Source: a virus
Strand: one strand, 5' to 3'
DNA length: 64,000 nt
Virus record (IMG/VR): IMGVR_UViG_3300043777_000056
Location: 1 to 64,000 of that record
Part shown: positions 27,101 through 33,909 of the stretch, piece by piece
Numbering within the stretch: position 1 is the first letter of the stretch
Layout of the letters: the number at the start of each line of letters is the position of its first letter
Translations under genes and position numbers: made by a program
Notes under the pieces: model-generated
Databases searched by the model: none
Seen by the model: only the letters and a program-made list of their open reading frames with translations
What the model was told of the DNA's origin: nothing

Positions 27101-30100
27101 CGTTCTAGGCGCTTGGATACCAAACGCAGTTCGCGCACTTACTCACGCCGAGCCAGAGAACCTTAACCTTAGCGGGCCAAAGGTCAATTCCTTCATGCGT
27201 AACCTACAGGGACACGTTCACGAAGTGACTCTGGATGCCTGGATGGCAAACTTCGCCAAGATAGATCAACGACTATTCGCCGGTAGTTTGAAAGCTAACG
27301 GCGTGGATCCTGGCAAGCGCCCAGGGTACCTTGGTTACTCCGCCCGCGTGCGCGAAGCCGCCAAGATGGTATCCAGGATAACTGGTGAGAAGTGGACGCC
27401 GGCCGAGATCCAGGAGACAATATGGTCATGGGCCAAGACAGCATACGAAACTGCAGACTCATACGGCGGCTTAGGAAGCGTGCCGGAGCTTGTGCGCAAC
27501 AAGGAAATTACCGATGAACTCATCCGAAGCACTCCAGACTTTAAGACCCTCTTCCACTCCGAAGCCTACGAGCCAGTCCTCCGTGGGGCGGGATACGGTG
27601 ACCGCCTTGACGAACTACGCGCAGCGAACGAAGCAGACGAGCAACGAGCTGCAAGCAAAGCGGAGCCGCCTGTTAGCCGCGCTCTCCAAAAGCACCTTGA
27701 AGCAGCCGCAGAGCGGCTAGAGTCTCTTCGTCAGGAAGTCAACGAGTCGCGCATCTCGACTCGACGCGCGCGCCAAACAGAGCGCCGACGCAATCCAAAT
27801 CAGCAGCAAATGTTCAGCGTGTCAAAACCTGACTCGCCGGAACAGGCCGCGTTTCTTGCAAAGATCAATCCCGAGTCTCACGACACTAGACCACTAAAGG
27901 AAAAGATCGGAGAATTCCTCCATGGCGTCCAGCAAGGGGTATTCAACGAGTTTCATGGCATAGAAAGTTCGTTTAAACAATACGGCGGTGAAGGCCCCAA
28001 CCTAGGATTCATGAAGGCCGAGCTGACCCGTAACGCCGGTCAACTACTGTCATCCGCCATCAAAGATGGTGTCCCTATTTGGCGCCAGGGTGAGGTTGGT
28101 CTAGATACCTCTGCCGGGGGCTACCAGGATATTCTAGCGCCACTTGGCAGTAAGGTCGAGGACTGGTACAACGCTCGCGTTGCGCGACGTGCCGCACGTC
28201 TATACGAAGAAGGTCGAGAGCACAACTTCACTCCCGAAGAGATTGCGGCCGGCAATCGTTTGTGGGATCAGCATCCTGAGTTTGAAAAGGCCTTCCAGAA
28301 GCGCGCTGAATTCTCGCGTCGCATACTAGACTTCGCGGAGCAGGCCGGCATTATCGATGGCGAGGGTAGAAAAACCTGGGAGAACGCCGACCACGTTCCA
28401 TTCTATCGATTGATGGGGGATACGGGAGACATCACTGGCGCGACCGCAGGCCGCAGTATAGGTCGCCAGAAAGAACAGATCAAGCGCCTCAAGGGCGGTG
28501 CCGCGCCAATTGCCGATCCTATGACCAGCGAACTCCAGAACTGGGGCTCGCTCATGAAAGCGTCATTGCACAACATGGCTGTGACCCGCGTTATAGATGA
28601 TATGCGGCATCTACAGATGGAAGATGGGCGCCCAGTGATAGAGGCTGGCCGTGCCTCTACCGACATCAAGATCTCGAAAGAAGAATACAAGCAGCGCCTA
28701 CTTGATACCGGCGTTGATCCAAAGAGCCTGGACCACAATACTTTCGAGCATCTATACAGCCTGCAGCACGGACAACCCGAAGAACCTAACACCATATGGC
28801 AGATGGTGAACGGAAAGAAGGTCTACTGGAAAGTGAATGACGAGATGCTTTTCCAGTCTCTGGCGAATCTGAACAATGGCGGCCAGTCTGAATTCATGAA
28901 GTTCTGGTCCAAGTGGGTAGGCGCTCCCGCGCGCCTACTGCGCAAGACCATTGTCAACACTCCGGTATTCGCGGCCAAGATTGCAGTGCGCCATACCCAA
29001 TACCTATGGGTAACCGGCCGGTATGGCTCGAAGTCTATCTCGCCTGAATTCGTGCCTCTACTGAATTCTGTTCAGGGCTTCTGGTCAATCATGCGCAATA
29101 GCGAGGAAGCCAAACAGTGGAAGGCTGCTGGAGGCCTCTTCAGTGACGCTATGAGCTACGGAGAGCCGGTCAACGCGGCGCGTAGGCTCAAGATGCGTCT
29201 AGCCGCCAAGAGCGTCCCTGGGACCGTCCTAAGCAGCCTGACAGCGGTTGCTGACTTCTACCATCGCTTTCTGAACGCCGCTGAGGGCATGAACCGTATC
29301 GCGATTGCCAACTCCTCGCTTAAAGCCGGAGCATCCAGAACGCAGGCGGCCCACGCGGCACGCAAGGTTCTGGACTACACCCAGAAGGGAAACCACTGGG
29401 CAATCAAGATGGCGATCACTTCCATTCCATTCACAACTGGACACTTAGCCGGTCTCGACGCCCTCAAGAAGTCCATGATGACGAATCCAACCGGGTTCCT
29501 ATTCCGTGGCGGACTGCTCGCCGCTGGAGCCGTGGCTTACGCCGCGATGAACCAGAAGAACCCGGACTATTTAGCCCTGACTGATGACCAGAAGACGAAC
29601 TACTTCCACTTCTTCAATGTCTTCAAGCAGGGCGACCATTGGCAGATCCCGAAGTCCTTCGAGGACGGCGCGATCTTCGTGACCATCCCAGAGGCCATTA
29701 CCAACTACGCCCTGTCGAGCGATAATGACCGCCTGCGTCAGGCCGCAAATCTGGCTGGTCACTCTCTCAAACAAGCGTTCGAGTACGATTACATGCCGAC
29801 CGAGATCAGGCCGATCTACGATCTGGCAACCAACACCCAGCACTATAGCGGGGCGCCAGTACTGAGCCAACAGGATCTTGACGTGGCCCCTCAGCAGCAG
29901 GATGCGCCATACGTCAGTCCTACATTGCGCATGTTCGCGCAGAACATGCCTGATGCAGCTCCGGACTGGCTAAAGTCTCCCAAACAGGTTCAGTTTTTGG
30001 CGAGCAGTTATATCGGCACCATGGGTCAATACGTCACCGCTATAACAGATGCGATGATTCGTCAGGCCCAGGGTGTGACCGCGCCCGCGCGCCCGAACGC

Positions 30101-30581
30101 TGTCGCCGGCCTACCGTCTGTCAACCAGATCTACAAGGTTGGGCCGTCATTGCGCACCAAGTACACGGACAGCATGTACACGGTGGCCAAAAACATTGCA
30201 CAGATTTCCGCGACCGAGAAGAAGATGGAAGCCGGCGATGAGGGTAAGAAGGTCATGGACTACAATCGCGAACATGCGTTCGAGCTTGGCGTGAAGTCGA
30301 GCTATGACGCCGCTACCAAGCAAGTGGCCCAGATCCGTCACTACATCCTCCAGGTCCAGCAAGATAAGAACTTGAATCCACAGGATAAAGAGGATCGCAT
30401 CGAGAAGGCGCAAGAGTCGATTAACAAGATCGCTGAACAGCTCTACAAGCTACGCCCAGGCGGTCCCCTCGACAAGACATCTCACAAATTGATAGGCGCT
30501 ACCCTACCTCAGAAGGTAGGCGTGCTACAGTCTGCCGGACTCCCTGCGACGGCTTCTTTGATACGAGACATGGCGGCATAG
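21159..30581 (+). CDS. Giant polyvalent ejected protein, 3140 aa
   Basis: One uninterrupted frame. Visible parts in order: short N-terminal module (MDVNLPDGTTVKGVPDD); hydrophobic segments near residues 225-300 and 430; low-complexity linker about 450-750; zeta-toxin-like P-loop kinase unit with GGSDSGKS near 855-865; linker 1010-1090; conserved unit with NNHLWVYPTESGFGG near 1200; unit with HDYFGHIKEGIGFR near 1350 and GQNSWLNYGPHGENN near 1410; metalloprotease-like HELVGH at 1565-1570 (HExxxH); GNAT-like RGQGHGVAMLEKA near 1766; further conserved unit about 1850-2130; long helical C-terminus with VFAAKIAVRHTQYLW near 2600, like domains of large polyvalent proteins. Such proteins are packaged in virions and injected with DNA to disarm host defences. 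Functions of single units are inferred. Confidence 0.85.
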   Translation: MDVNLPDGTTVKGVPDDMTRDQFVQKAKANGMNIPDEWLGASQVHAQPTQSPAAPPAQTSNEPSMDEINRRHLTRQGDQWIDPTAPRDRTKDPNSEFENVVTRAGSTLVGMAKDLPNAAAALTDPEALLRGSNKLAGIMGMGTDPFGATARAMKAKGIDYDPVPEWAKHGKGLSNAIMNSSHAYQDFMGGVQDRVESALTPSFRDAANKPMMEGLRDPEWYLNGLGTAAAYALPSIGPIATASRLGYATRMASLAGRTDMEMAQKVASSIAAGQKAGAAVGGVTNAAIMGGQTGQEVRDALGKLDEATLMNYPEYRKAREQGKSDVEARQEFISNRANEATLLSGLAAELPTQALNKFIAHAAVGHAIARTTAGAALKGTIEGGVAGALGMTGMGTVERAEEDKNKDFYGALKQATKDDSLSGALFGAVIGGGLAGGAHGRIPTTQAEDLARGAEKAKTASDVQKAMQSKADAEAAEAAEKRQKAGTASDQDSGAAGRAEAKAERISAEQAQENHETLVRAQQDFIAAHERVKAIEAHVADPSVPVNYNELERARNERAKAYDDFAEAADSAGILTARKQSGQVQNNVGQASERSNEGTVRRADQRGDGSGRERSVELEGPKLDGSSADAASSGNERVGREVEPLAGSGRGATGVEPGDGRISGRRNQGSEHPQPLEEVGPLPGTEEQKRGRVLDNVEETKLGGPMPPLEETKKAQETHAGEANEPSAASERDKVQKALAERQVSNKQYASNYADIPESNRALTPDQKRVEDRMKAIVADVPAAEQAYSQVAGTEGGRIINTDLARKLSPDYDKDNQSRALHSNSVQEPSSWLADKLYFRRLAEPPGESKTVLATAGGSDSGKSISLSSKDAKKADIVYDGNMNNLPKTRRRIKAALDSGRDFHIQFTFRDPIAAWKEGVLPRAMKFGRTVPAEAHADTHNGSFKTVMALAKQYANDPRVKISVVDVDDASVKTLQDVAKKRYHITPDELRKIAIEEYKNGRITDTVLRGVAGPGAERLARSGKDNGRVSGKPVGEAGKRAGSAGEAGKGNGRDSSGEGGDRAKSQEEARLGEGVPGQVQVEPLKGMPTSVDVPGKGKIAFGPETRAQAAAADYAKRAGIKYDPPRDYKKVNVDTAKQIAKAYDEMKNDPTDPKVKASYDALIKETLDQFQSIKATGLKIEFIEPGQKDPYAASPRLAIMDARDNNHLWVYPTESGFGGNVVNIGLKVGENDKITRGEAEAALRAKGVDIVSSNVHESNTEPTLVARLSRPLTTSEAHDVSTKLKQESIAQLVGQKGELHGPNAEQWRPFNPDYFLTESGDVLSKVQQNPMLRETDELIGGRRLLANDVFRIVHDYFGHIKEGIGFRADGEENAWRQHAAMYSDLARGAMTTETRGQNSWLNYGPHGENNRTAKASETIYAEQKAGLLPDRFTVDSPEPIKTGESVAEVLPVFRVGSEGTERERQLIWGGNPKDIPYANEKDRSVIAGGGIDAKTSEAIKSHIRQEFGFDVQIVNHPEDVPYIDRWAAENLPISAVFTDNVDGGTVHLIAGNLGSFEHGVTAATHELVGHYGTRAVLGGRGSDNYNIMMDAITRAFPGRVREMAIKNGISMSHPDKSIREMRRRSAAEELVAYAAEKSIDGKRLRPGMFQQIVDMFRSFLRNIGVLKTANESDIASLIDRSADYVRRGGAERMRTRDQISLDISGQPREYAFQTNDKTSYRVNLPSVEHSFDETGEHRLSTSAGEMLAQESGKYLNVKRSDVESAARGQGHGVAMLEKAASVAFERGLKLGSDISVSPSAARLYDALERRGYEVTRNPADISETTGNYVSRDHRVPVFEVAPQQSYKVGREKTARDILGEVASHLTKEEKAKLTRVSAEKVLDVFKNLPDAKEFASAALAGKAKRGWYRESAKAIANVFGPDGPRFTALLSAMSPRVSVEMNLHNALHTFINWDKAGRPQKRGEIVKIMGDSVLGDQGKNSVLGAWIPNAVRALTHAEPENLNLSGPKVNSFMRNLQGHVHEVTLDAWMANFAKIDQRLFAGSLKANGVDPGKRPGYLGYSARVREAAKMVSRITGEKWTPAEIQETIWSWAKTAYETADSYGGLGSVPELVRNKEITDELIRSTPDFKTLFHSEAYEPVLRGAGYGDRLDELRAANEADEQRAASKAEPPVSRALQKHLEAAAERLESLRQEVNESRISTRRARQTERRRNPNQQQMFSVSKPDSPEQAAFLAKINPESHDTRPLKEKIGEFLHGVQQGVFNEFHGIESSFKQYGGEGPNLGFMKAELTRNAGQLLSSAIKDGVPIWRQGEVGLDTSAGGYQDILAPLGSKVEDWYNARVARRAARLYEEGREHNFTPEEIAAGNRLWDQHPEFEKAFQKRAEFSRRILDFAEQAGIIDGEGRKTWENADHVPFYRLMGDTGDITGATAGRSIGRQKEQIKRLKGGAAPIADPMTSELQNWGSLMKASLHNMAVTRVIDDMRHLQMEDGRPVIEAGRASTDIKISKEEYKQRLLDTGVDPKSLDHNTFEHLYSLQHGQPEEPNTIWQMVNGKKVYWKVNDEMLFQSLANLNNGGQSEFMKFWSKWVGAPARLLRKTIVNTPVFAAKIAVRHTQYLWVTGRYGSKSISPEFVPLLNSVQGFWSIMRNSEEAKQWKAAGGLFSDAMSYGEPVNAARRLKMRLAAKSVPGTVLSSLTAVADFYHRFLNAAEGMNRIAIANSSLKAGASRTQAAHAARKVLDYTQKGNHWAIKMAITSIPFTTGHLAGLDALKKSMMTNPTGFLFRGGLLAAGAVAYAAMNQKNPDYLALTDDQKTNYFHFFNVFKQGDHWQIPKSFEDGAIFVTIPEAITNYALSSDNDRLRQAANLAGHSLKQAFEYDYMPTEIRPIYDLATNTQHYSGAPVLSQQDLDVAPQQQDAPYVSPTLRMFAQNMPDAAPDWLKSPKQVQFLASSYIGTMGQYVTAITDAMIRQAQGVTAPARPNAVAGLPSVNQIYKVGPSLRTKYTDSMYTVAKNIAQISATEKKMEAGDEGKKVMDYNREHAFELGVKSSYDAATKQVAQIRHYILQVQQDKNLNPQDKEDRIEKAQESINKIAEQLYKLRPGGPLDKTSHKLIGATLPQKVGVLQSAGLPATASLIRDMAA
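24157..24402 (+). CDS. Possible overprinted gene inside the giant gene, 81 aa
   Basis: In the +1 frame relative to the host gene, ATG 24157 follows GAGGAA by seven bases. The product begins MGESQIRSSEGSPAQVL and then forms a charged helix rich in Glu, Lys and Gln (EKIMDEYPESQWEKQV, MEEIRQEKAEIEQSHKK), ending DWEKVYPDRYK. The main frame here is a Gly/Lys/Glu-rich linker that would tolerate overprinting. It lies just downstream of the zeta-toxin-like unit, so an antitoxin or regulator role is conceivable but unproven. Confidence 0.4.
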   Translation: MGESQIRSSEGSPAQVLKDWLVAEKIMDEYPESQWEKQVKEQVPLAKQERAMEEIRQEKAEIEQSHKKKLDWEKVYPDRYK

Positions 30582-30584
30582 ATC

Positions 30585-30851
30585 ATGAGTGACGAATCAC
30601 CACTTCTGCTCCAGACACTGCTTGAGATCAAGGGCGACATAGGCTCTCTCAAGTCTATGACTCAAACTACGCTCGAAACTTTGAGCAAGCACATCCTTGA
30701 GGACAAGGAAATTAAGCAAGACGTGGAAAAACTCAAGCTGGCCGCCGCGCAGAATACCGGAGCGCGCAAGGCGCTGAAGATCGCTGGCAACGTAGTGGGA
30801 ACAGTACTTGGAGTAGTTGGCGGCTATCTGGGCGCCAAGCACAACCTTTAG
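30585..30851 (+). CDS. Holin-like membrane protein, 88 aa
   Basis: Begins MSDESPLLLQTLLEIKGDIG. An N-terminal coiled coil (KSMTQTTLETLSKHI, KEIKQDVEKLKLAAA) precedes one C-terminal transmembrane segment (ALKIAGNVVGTVLGVVGGYL) and a short tail AKHNL. This layout is seen in small holin-like or haemolysin-XhlA-like proteins. It lies directly before the endolysin, which supports a lysis role. Confidence 0.7.
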   Translation: MSDESPLLLQTLLEIKGDIGSLKSMTQTTLETLSKHILEDKEIKQDVEKLKLAAAQNTGARKALKIAGNVVGTVLGVVGGYLGAKHNL

Positions 30852-30853
30852 CC

Positions 30854-31303
30854 ATGGAACTCGGTACCGCCGGCACAAAACTAATTCAGTCCTTCGAGCA
30901 GTGCAGACTGACTGCTTACCAGGATCAGCGCGGTATCTGGACCGTGGGCTGGGGGCACACTGGGCACGAGGTAGTGCCGGGTCTAGTATGGACCCAGGAA
31001 CAGGCTGACTCCACCTTCAAGCTGGACACCGTTATCGCAGTTGCCTGCGTGAATCATTCGGTAACCGCCCCGGTGAATCAAGCGGAATTCGACGCCATGG
31101 TATCTCTGTGTTTCAACATCGGCATCGGAAATTTTCATAACTCAAGCTTTGTCAAAGCCATGAACTCTGGCGCCGGGCCCCAGGCCGAGCACGATACCTT
31201 CGTGGAATGGGATCACACAAACTCACGAGTCAATCCAGGTCTTGACATGCGCCGGCAGCAGGAGTGGCGACTGTTCAGCACCGGAAAATCGGTGTTCGGA
31301 TGA
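30854..31303 (+). CDS. GH24 endolysin (T4-lysozyme-type muramidase)
   Basis: 149 residues. Residues 14-36 carry the family signature with catalytic Glu15 (SFEQCRL), Asp24 (YQDQRG) and Thr30 (WTVGWGHT). GH24 enzymes cleave the beta-1,4 bond between N-acetylmuramic acid and N-acetylglucosamine. There is no signal peptide or SAR segment, so release through a holin is expected. It is of normal family length and follows the holin-like gene by 2 bases. Confidence 0.93.
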   Translation: MELGTAGTKLIQSFEQCRLTAYQDQRGIWTVGWGHTGHEVVPGLVWTQEQADSTFKLDTVIAVACVNHSVTAPVNQAEFDAMVSLCFNIGIGNFHNSSFVKAMNSGAGPQAEHDTFVEWDHTNSRVNPGLDMRRQQEWRLFSTGKSVFG

Positions 31304-31539
31304 AGTTCGGTGACTACACAGAGACCCGCGCGGCGCTCGCCGTCACCGGACTAGCCATCATAACCACTCTCGTGGCCACACACCGCATCGGTGACGTGGT
31401 CTTCGGTTCCTGTTTCTGTGCTATATTGGCGATGTACACGGCCCATTGCATTATGGACGACAAGTGGCCAGACGCTCCTCTGAGAGAAGAAAAAAATATC
31501 AGCGAGAATATCGCAGAAGGGTCTACAAAGACCCAGTAA
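31300..31539 (+). CDS. Small membrane protein of the lysis cassette, 79 aa
   Basis: Begins MKFGDYTETRAALAVTG; the ATG overlaps the endolysin stop. Two hydrophobic stretches (AALAVTGLAIITTLVA and VVFGSCFCAILAMYTAHCI) suggest two transmembrane helices, as in holins or pinholins. The C-terminal end (EEKNISENIAEGSTKTQ) runs into the homing-endonuclease gene in another frame, so its natural end may have been altered by that insertion. Confidence 0.6.
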   Translation: MKFGDYTETRAALAVTGLAIITTLVATHRIGDVVFGSCFCAILAMYTAHCIMDDKWPDAPLREEKNISENIAEGSTKTQ

Positions 31540-31859
31540 AGAAGGCTGAGATAATTAAGCAGTCTATACAGTGGGTAAGGGATAACAAGGAAAGAAGACG
31601 CGCATACATGCGTCGATACAAAGGATTACCTGAACCTACGCGCCCCGAGCCTGATAATTGTGAATGTTGTGGGCAACCAGAGATAAGAAAAAGAGCACTA
31701 GCCCTAGATCATGATCACCGTACCGGAGCTTTTCGTGGATGGTTATGCACAAGATGTAACCATGCGCTTGGCAATCTCGGCGACGATATTCATGGTGTGT
31801 TAAGATTGCTATCGTACATGGAAAGATCCAGGAATCCACCAGATGAGTCTAGTAAGTGA
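31446..31859 (+). CDS. Endonuclease VII-type HNH homing endonuclease
   Basis: Frame opening with TTG at 31446; the true start may be further in (GTG 31464). A basic N-terminal helix rich in Arg/Lys (YQREYRRRVYKDPVKKAE, ERRRAYMRRYKGLPEP) is followed by CECCGQ, LDHDHRTGAFRGWLCTRCN. The D-H-D-H...G-F-R-G-W-L-C-x-x-C-N motif is that of the recombination endonuclease VII family, common in phage homing genes. It sits inside the lysis cassette, overlapping the genes on both sides, and is less GC-rich than they are, which fits an inserted mobile gene. Confidence 0.85.
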   Translation: MHYGRQVARRSSERRKKYQREYRRRVYKDPVKKAEIIKQSIQWVRDNKERRRAYMRRYKGLPEPTRPEPDNCECCGQPEIRKRALALDHDHRTGAFRGWLCTRCNHALGNLGDDIHGVLRLLSYMERSRNPPDESSK

Positions 31860-32298
31860 TGCAGTTTCTGCGGTAGCTACCCCGATCAAGCCATACCTGC
31901 TCGCGATCAAGATCGCGGCAATCGTCGGCGCGGTGTCCCTCATAGGATTCCTTAGCTGGCGCGTCCATGTGGACGGACAGCAGATCGGGGCTCTGAAAGT
32001 CACAGTGGCACAGGCCCAGGCCGATAACAAGGCCGACATGAACACCATCAACCAGCTGCGAGACGCGAACGCCGAATGGGTCGCGCAGGATGCAGCCAAC
32101 AAGGCGAAGATCGATGAACTCACCACGGCACTATCTGACCAGCAACACAGCCTGGATGCTTCCAGACTATCCGTACAAAATGCACAGAGCGCCGAGACGG
32201 CTCCGTCTCAGGTTAGCCTGCGTAGCACTCGGATTGATGGGGCTGACGATCAGCTCGCTCAGCGGTTGCGCAACGAGTCCGCCGCTAACTCGCACTGA
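31843..32298 (+). CDS. Rz-like inner-membrane spanin
   Basis: 151 residues. One N-terminal transmembrane helix (LLAIKIAAIVGAVSLIGFLS) is followed by a periplasmic coiled coil (VTVAQAQADNKADMNTINQL, NKAKIDELTTALSDQQHSLD). This is the i-spanin layout. It overlaps the Rz1-like lipoprotein gene, which starts inside it in the +2 frame. Together they fuse inner and outer membranes in the last lysis step, which implies a Gram-negative host. Confidence 0.85.
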   Translation: MSLVSDAVSAVATPIKPYLLAIKIAAIVGAVSLIGFLSWRVHVDGQQIGALKVTVAQAQADNKADMNTINQLRDANAEWVAQDAANKAKIDELTTALSDQQHSLDASRLSVQNAQSAETAPSQVSLRSTRIDGADDQLAQRLRNESAANSH

Positions 32299-32518
32299 GA
32301 CCGTCACGGTCCAGGTGCCGGTAGCTATTCAGCTCCCCGCTGGCGCCCTCGATCACTGTACGACGAAGGTGCAGCTCCCACAATCAGGATCTCTGACAGT
32401 TGGGGATCTTGCGAATTGGGCTGAGGATCTTTCGCTGACTCTGACTGCGTGCAACCAGAAGATTGACTCGATTGCGGAGGCGCTGGCTCCGGATATGGCG
32501 TCTGTTTCAGCAAAATAG
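32180..32518 (+). CDS. Rz1-like outer-membrane lipoprotein spanin
   Basis: 112 residues starting inside the Rz gene. Basic N-region MHRAPRRLRLRLA, hydrophobic core and lipobox LSGC with Cys30 form a lipoprotein signal peptide. The mature part is Thr/Pro-rich at first (ATSPPLTRTETVTVQVPVAI) and longer than lambda Rz1, ending in a helical region. The embedded start is the classical Rz/Rz1 arrangement. Its distal half overlaps a minus-strand gene (32325-32609) tail to tail. Confidence 0.85.
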   Translation: MHRAPRRLRLRLACVALGLMGLTISSLSGCATSPPLTRTETVTVQVPVAIQLPAGALDHCTTKVQLPQSGSLTVGDLANWAEDLSLTLTACNQKIDSIAEALAPDMASVSAK

Positions 32519-32609
32519 TCAAGAAGAAGGCGAACATAACCGCAGATACGGCTACCAGTACTCTGATAGCCCATACCTCAAGAAGATCCTTCTCGTATTT
32601 CTTGTTCAC
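32325..32609 (-). CDS. Small membrane protein, 94 aa, antisense overlap with Rz1
   Basis: GTG start at 32607-32609 with GAGGAAG upstream. MNKKYEKDLLEVW is followed by one clear transmembrane helix (AIRVLVAVSAVMFAFFLTIL) and a proline/serine-rich tail. It is the last gene of the leftward recombination operon. About 194 bases overlap the Rz1-like gene on the other strand, so the tail sequence is constrained by, or an accident of, that gene. Confidence 0.55.
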   Translation of the reverse strand: MNKKYEKDLLEVWAIRVLVAVSAVMFAFFLTILLKQTPYPEPAPPQSSQSSGCTQSESAKDPQPNSQDPQLSEILIVGAAPSSYSDRGRQRGAE

Positions 32610-33141
32610 GTTTCTTCCTCGCCTGTTTGGCCCGGTAACGTTTGATAGCCGCCGGCAACGCTTCTAGCGGTACCAGCATCGAATTGAATATCTCCCACTC
32701 AGCTGGCGGCACTTCAGGCGCGTGCGACACACCAACCATCTCGCGCTCACCATTCCATACTCGGGACTCAAAGCGCACGTTTGAGAACTGACACTTGCCA
32801 GCAGCCAGCGCCTGGGCGCGGAACTCCGGCGTACAGTCGATACAGAAGTTGGCATCACCCGGCTGATCATTACGGTATGGGATGTCATCCGTATCGGCCG
32901 CCAGCGCGAGCCATGCGTGCCATTCCTTCAGCGCAATATCAAGATCGCCAAAGCGGAAAACAAAACAAGCTGGTGGCACATCCAGACTAGATTGCTTTGG
33001 AAGACGTTCCCAATTGACTCCATGTCTCTCAAGCTTCGCCCGTAGCGCGTCGAGAAATCCTGACGGTCCCTTAGATCCACGCGCCGGAACACGAGATGGT
33101 GATTCTGGAGCCTCGATTTCCCCGTCTTCATCCTCGATCAC
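32578..33141 (-). CDS. Hypothetical protein, 187 aa
   Basis: GTG start overlapping the previous stop (GTGA). An acidic N-terminus (MIEDEDGEIEAPESP) leads to a basic helix and a central FVFRFGDLDIALKEWHAWLA segment. A possible metal site CIDCTPEFRAQALAAGKC is near residue 115. The C-terminus is a charged helix (KRYRAKQARKKREQEIREG). No family recognised. Confidence 0.6.
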   Translation of the reverse strand: MIEDEDGEIEAPESPSRVPARGSKGPSGFLDALRAKLERHGVNWERLPKQSSLDVPPACFVFRFGDLDIALKEWHAWLALAADTDDIPYRNDQPGDANFCIDCTPEFRAQALAAGKCQFSNVRFESRVWNGEREMVGVSHAPEVPPAEWEIFNSMLVPLEALPAAIKRYRAKQARKKREQEIREGSS

Positions 33142-33551
33142 TTCAAGGATTCATTCGTGAAAAGCGGTCCCAGGGGCACGTATACGCCCGCTGGGCCGAC
33201 GTACGGCATCCAGGTACTCATGGCCTCAACCAGATCGTTTCGGTCCACAGTGGCCTTCCTGTTGCCTATAATGATGACCAGATTGGTACCACACCGCAAT
33301 GCCCACTCGGCCGCGTGATACAGCTTTGTGGCCTTGACCGATGGCCCATTGTCCTTTGAGGCCACCAGGACACCCACTACCTTGATCTTGCCGTCATCGG
33401 TGTAGAACGCCCAGGTCGAGCCCTCTACGAGCTGCGCCTTGACCTTCCACTTCTTTGCCCAGGTTTCGGCAAGCTCAGTGGTCTCCTGGAAGTCTTTTAG
33501 GACAGCCAAGAGACCACTTTCGACTTCGGCAGGGCTTCGGTTATTGGTCAC
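33138..33551 (-). CDS. Hypothetical protein, 137 aa
   Basis: The GTG at 33549-33551 (MTNNRSPAEVESGLLAV) is chosen because AGGAG precedes it by six bases and it overlaps the HNH stop as GTGA. It has an alpha/beta look: WAFYTDDGKIKVVGVLVASK, TNLVIIIGNRKATVD. No catalytic motif is recognised. It is in the recombination operon downstream of SSB and the HNH gene. Confidence 0.6.
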   Translation of the reverse strand: MTNNRSPAEVESGLLAVLKDFQETTELAETWAKKWKVKAQLVEGSTWAFYTDDGKIKVVGVLVASKDNGPSVKATKLYHAAEWALRCGTNLVIIIGNRKATVDRNDLVEAMSTWMPYVGPAGVYVPLGPLFTNESLK

Positions 33552-33895
33552 GCTGGACTCCTTTTCCACTCTTGACGGTCGTATGTGCGGCGTTTATGGC
33601 ATATGGCACAAACTACATCGCACTTGATCAACTCCGCCATGAGACGTACGAGGCTGGTGCCTTTGGTGATCAAATCAGAGATGCGTACTTGCGCCTTTGC
33701 GCCAACGTTTTCTCGATGATCGAATTCATGGGGCGTATCGTCATCCGGCGGCGCCCAGCAGTCAACACATGGACGAGAAGACAGGTACAGTCGGCGGAAT
33801 CTTATATTTAGAGACCTATACCTACCAGAGCGAACGCGGGCCTTTTCGCGCTGCTCAACTTGATTTTTCTCGTACCATTCACTCGAATAGGCCAC
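33548..33895 (-). CDS. HNH-type endonuclease, 115 aa
   Basis: GTG start after AAGGA. A basic N-terminal helix (NQVEQREKARVRSGRYRSL) precedes CVDCWAPPDD, HEFDHRENVGAK and CDVVCAICHKRRTYDR. The two CxxC/CxxCH knuckles around an F-D-H-R centre are the zinc-finger HNH pattern of phage endonucleases. It lies between SSB and an unknown gene; it may be a homing gene or a recombination accessory. Confidence 0.8.
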   Translation of the reverse strand: MAYSSEWYEKNQVEQREKARVRSGRYRSLNIRFRRLYLSSRPCVDCWAPPDDDTPHEFDHRENVGAKAQVRISDLITKGTSLVRLMAELIKCDVVCAICHKRRTYDRQEWKRSPA

Positions 33896-33909
33896 AATAA
33901 GTCCTTATT

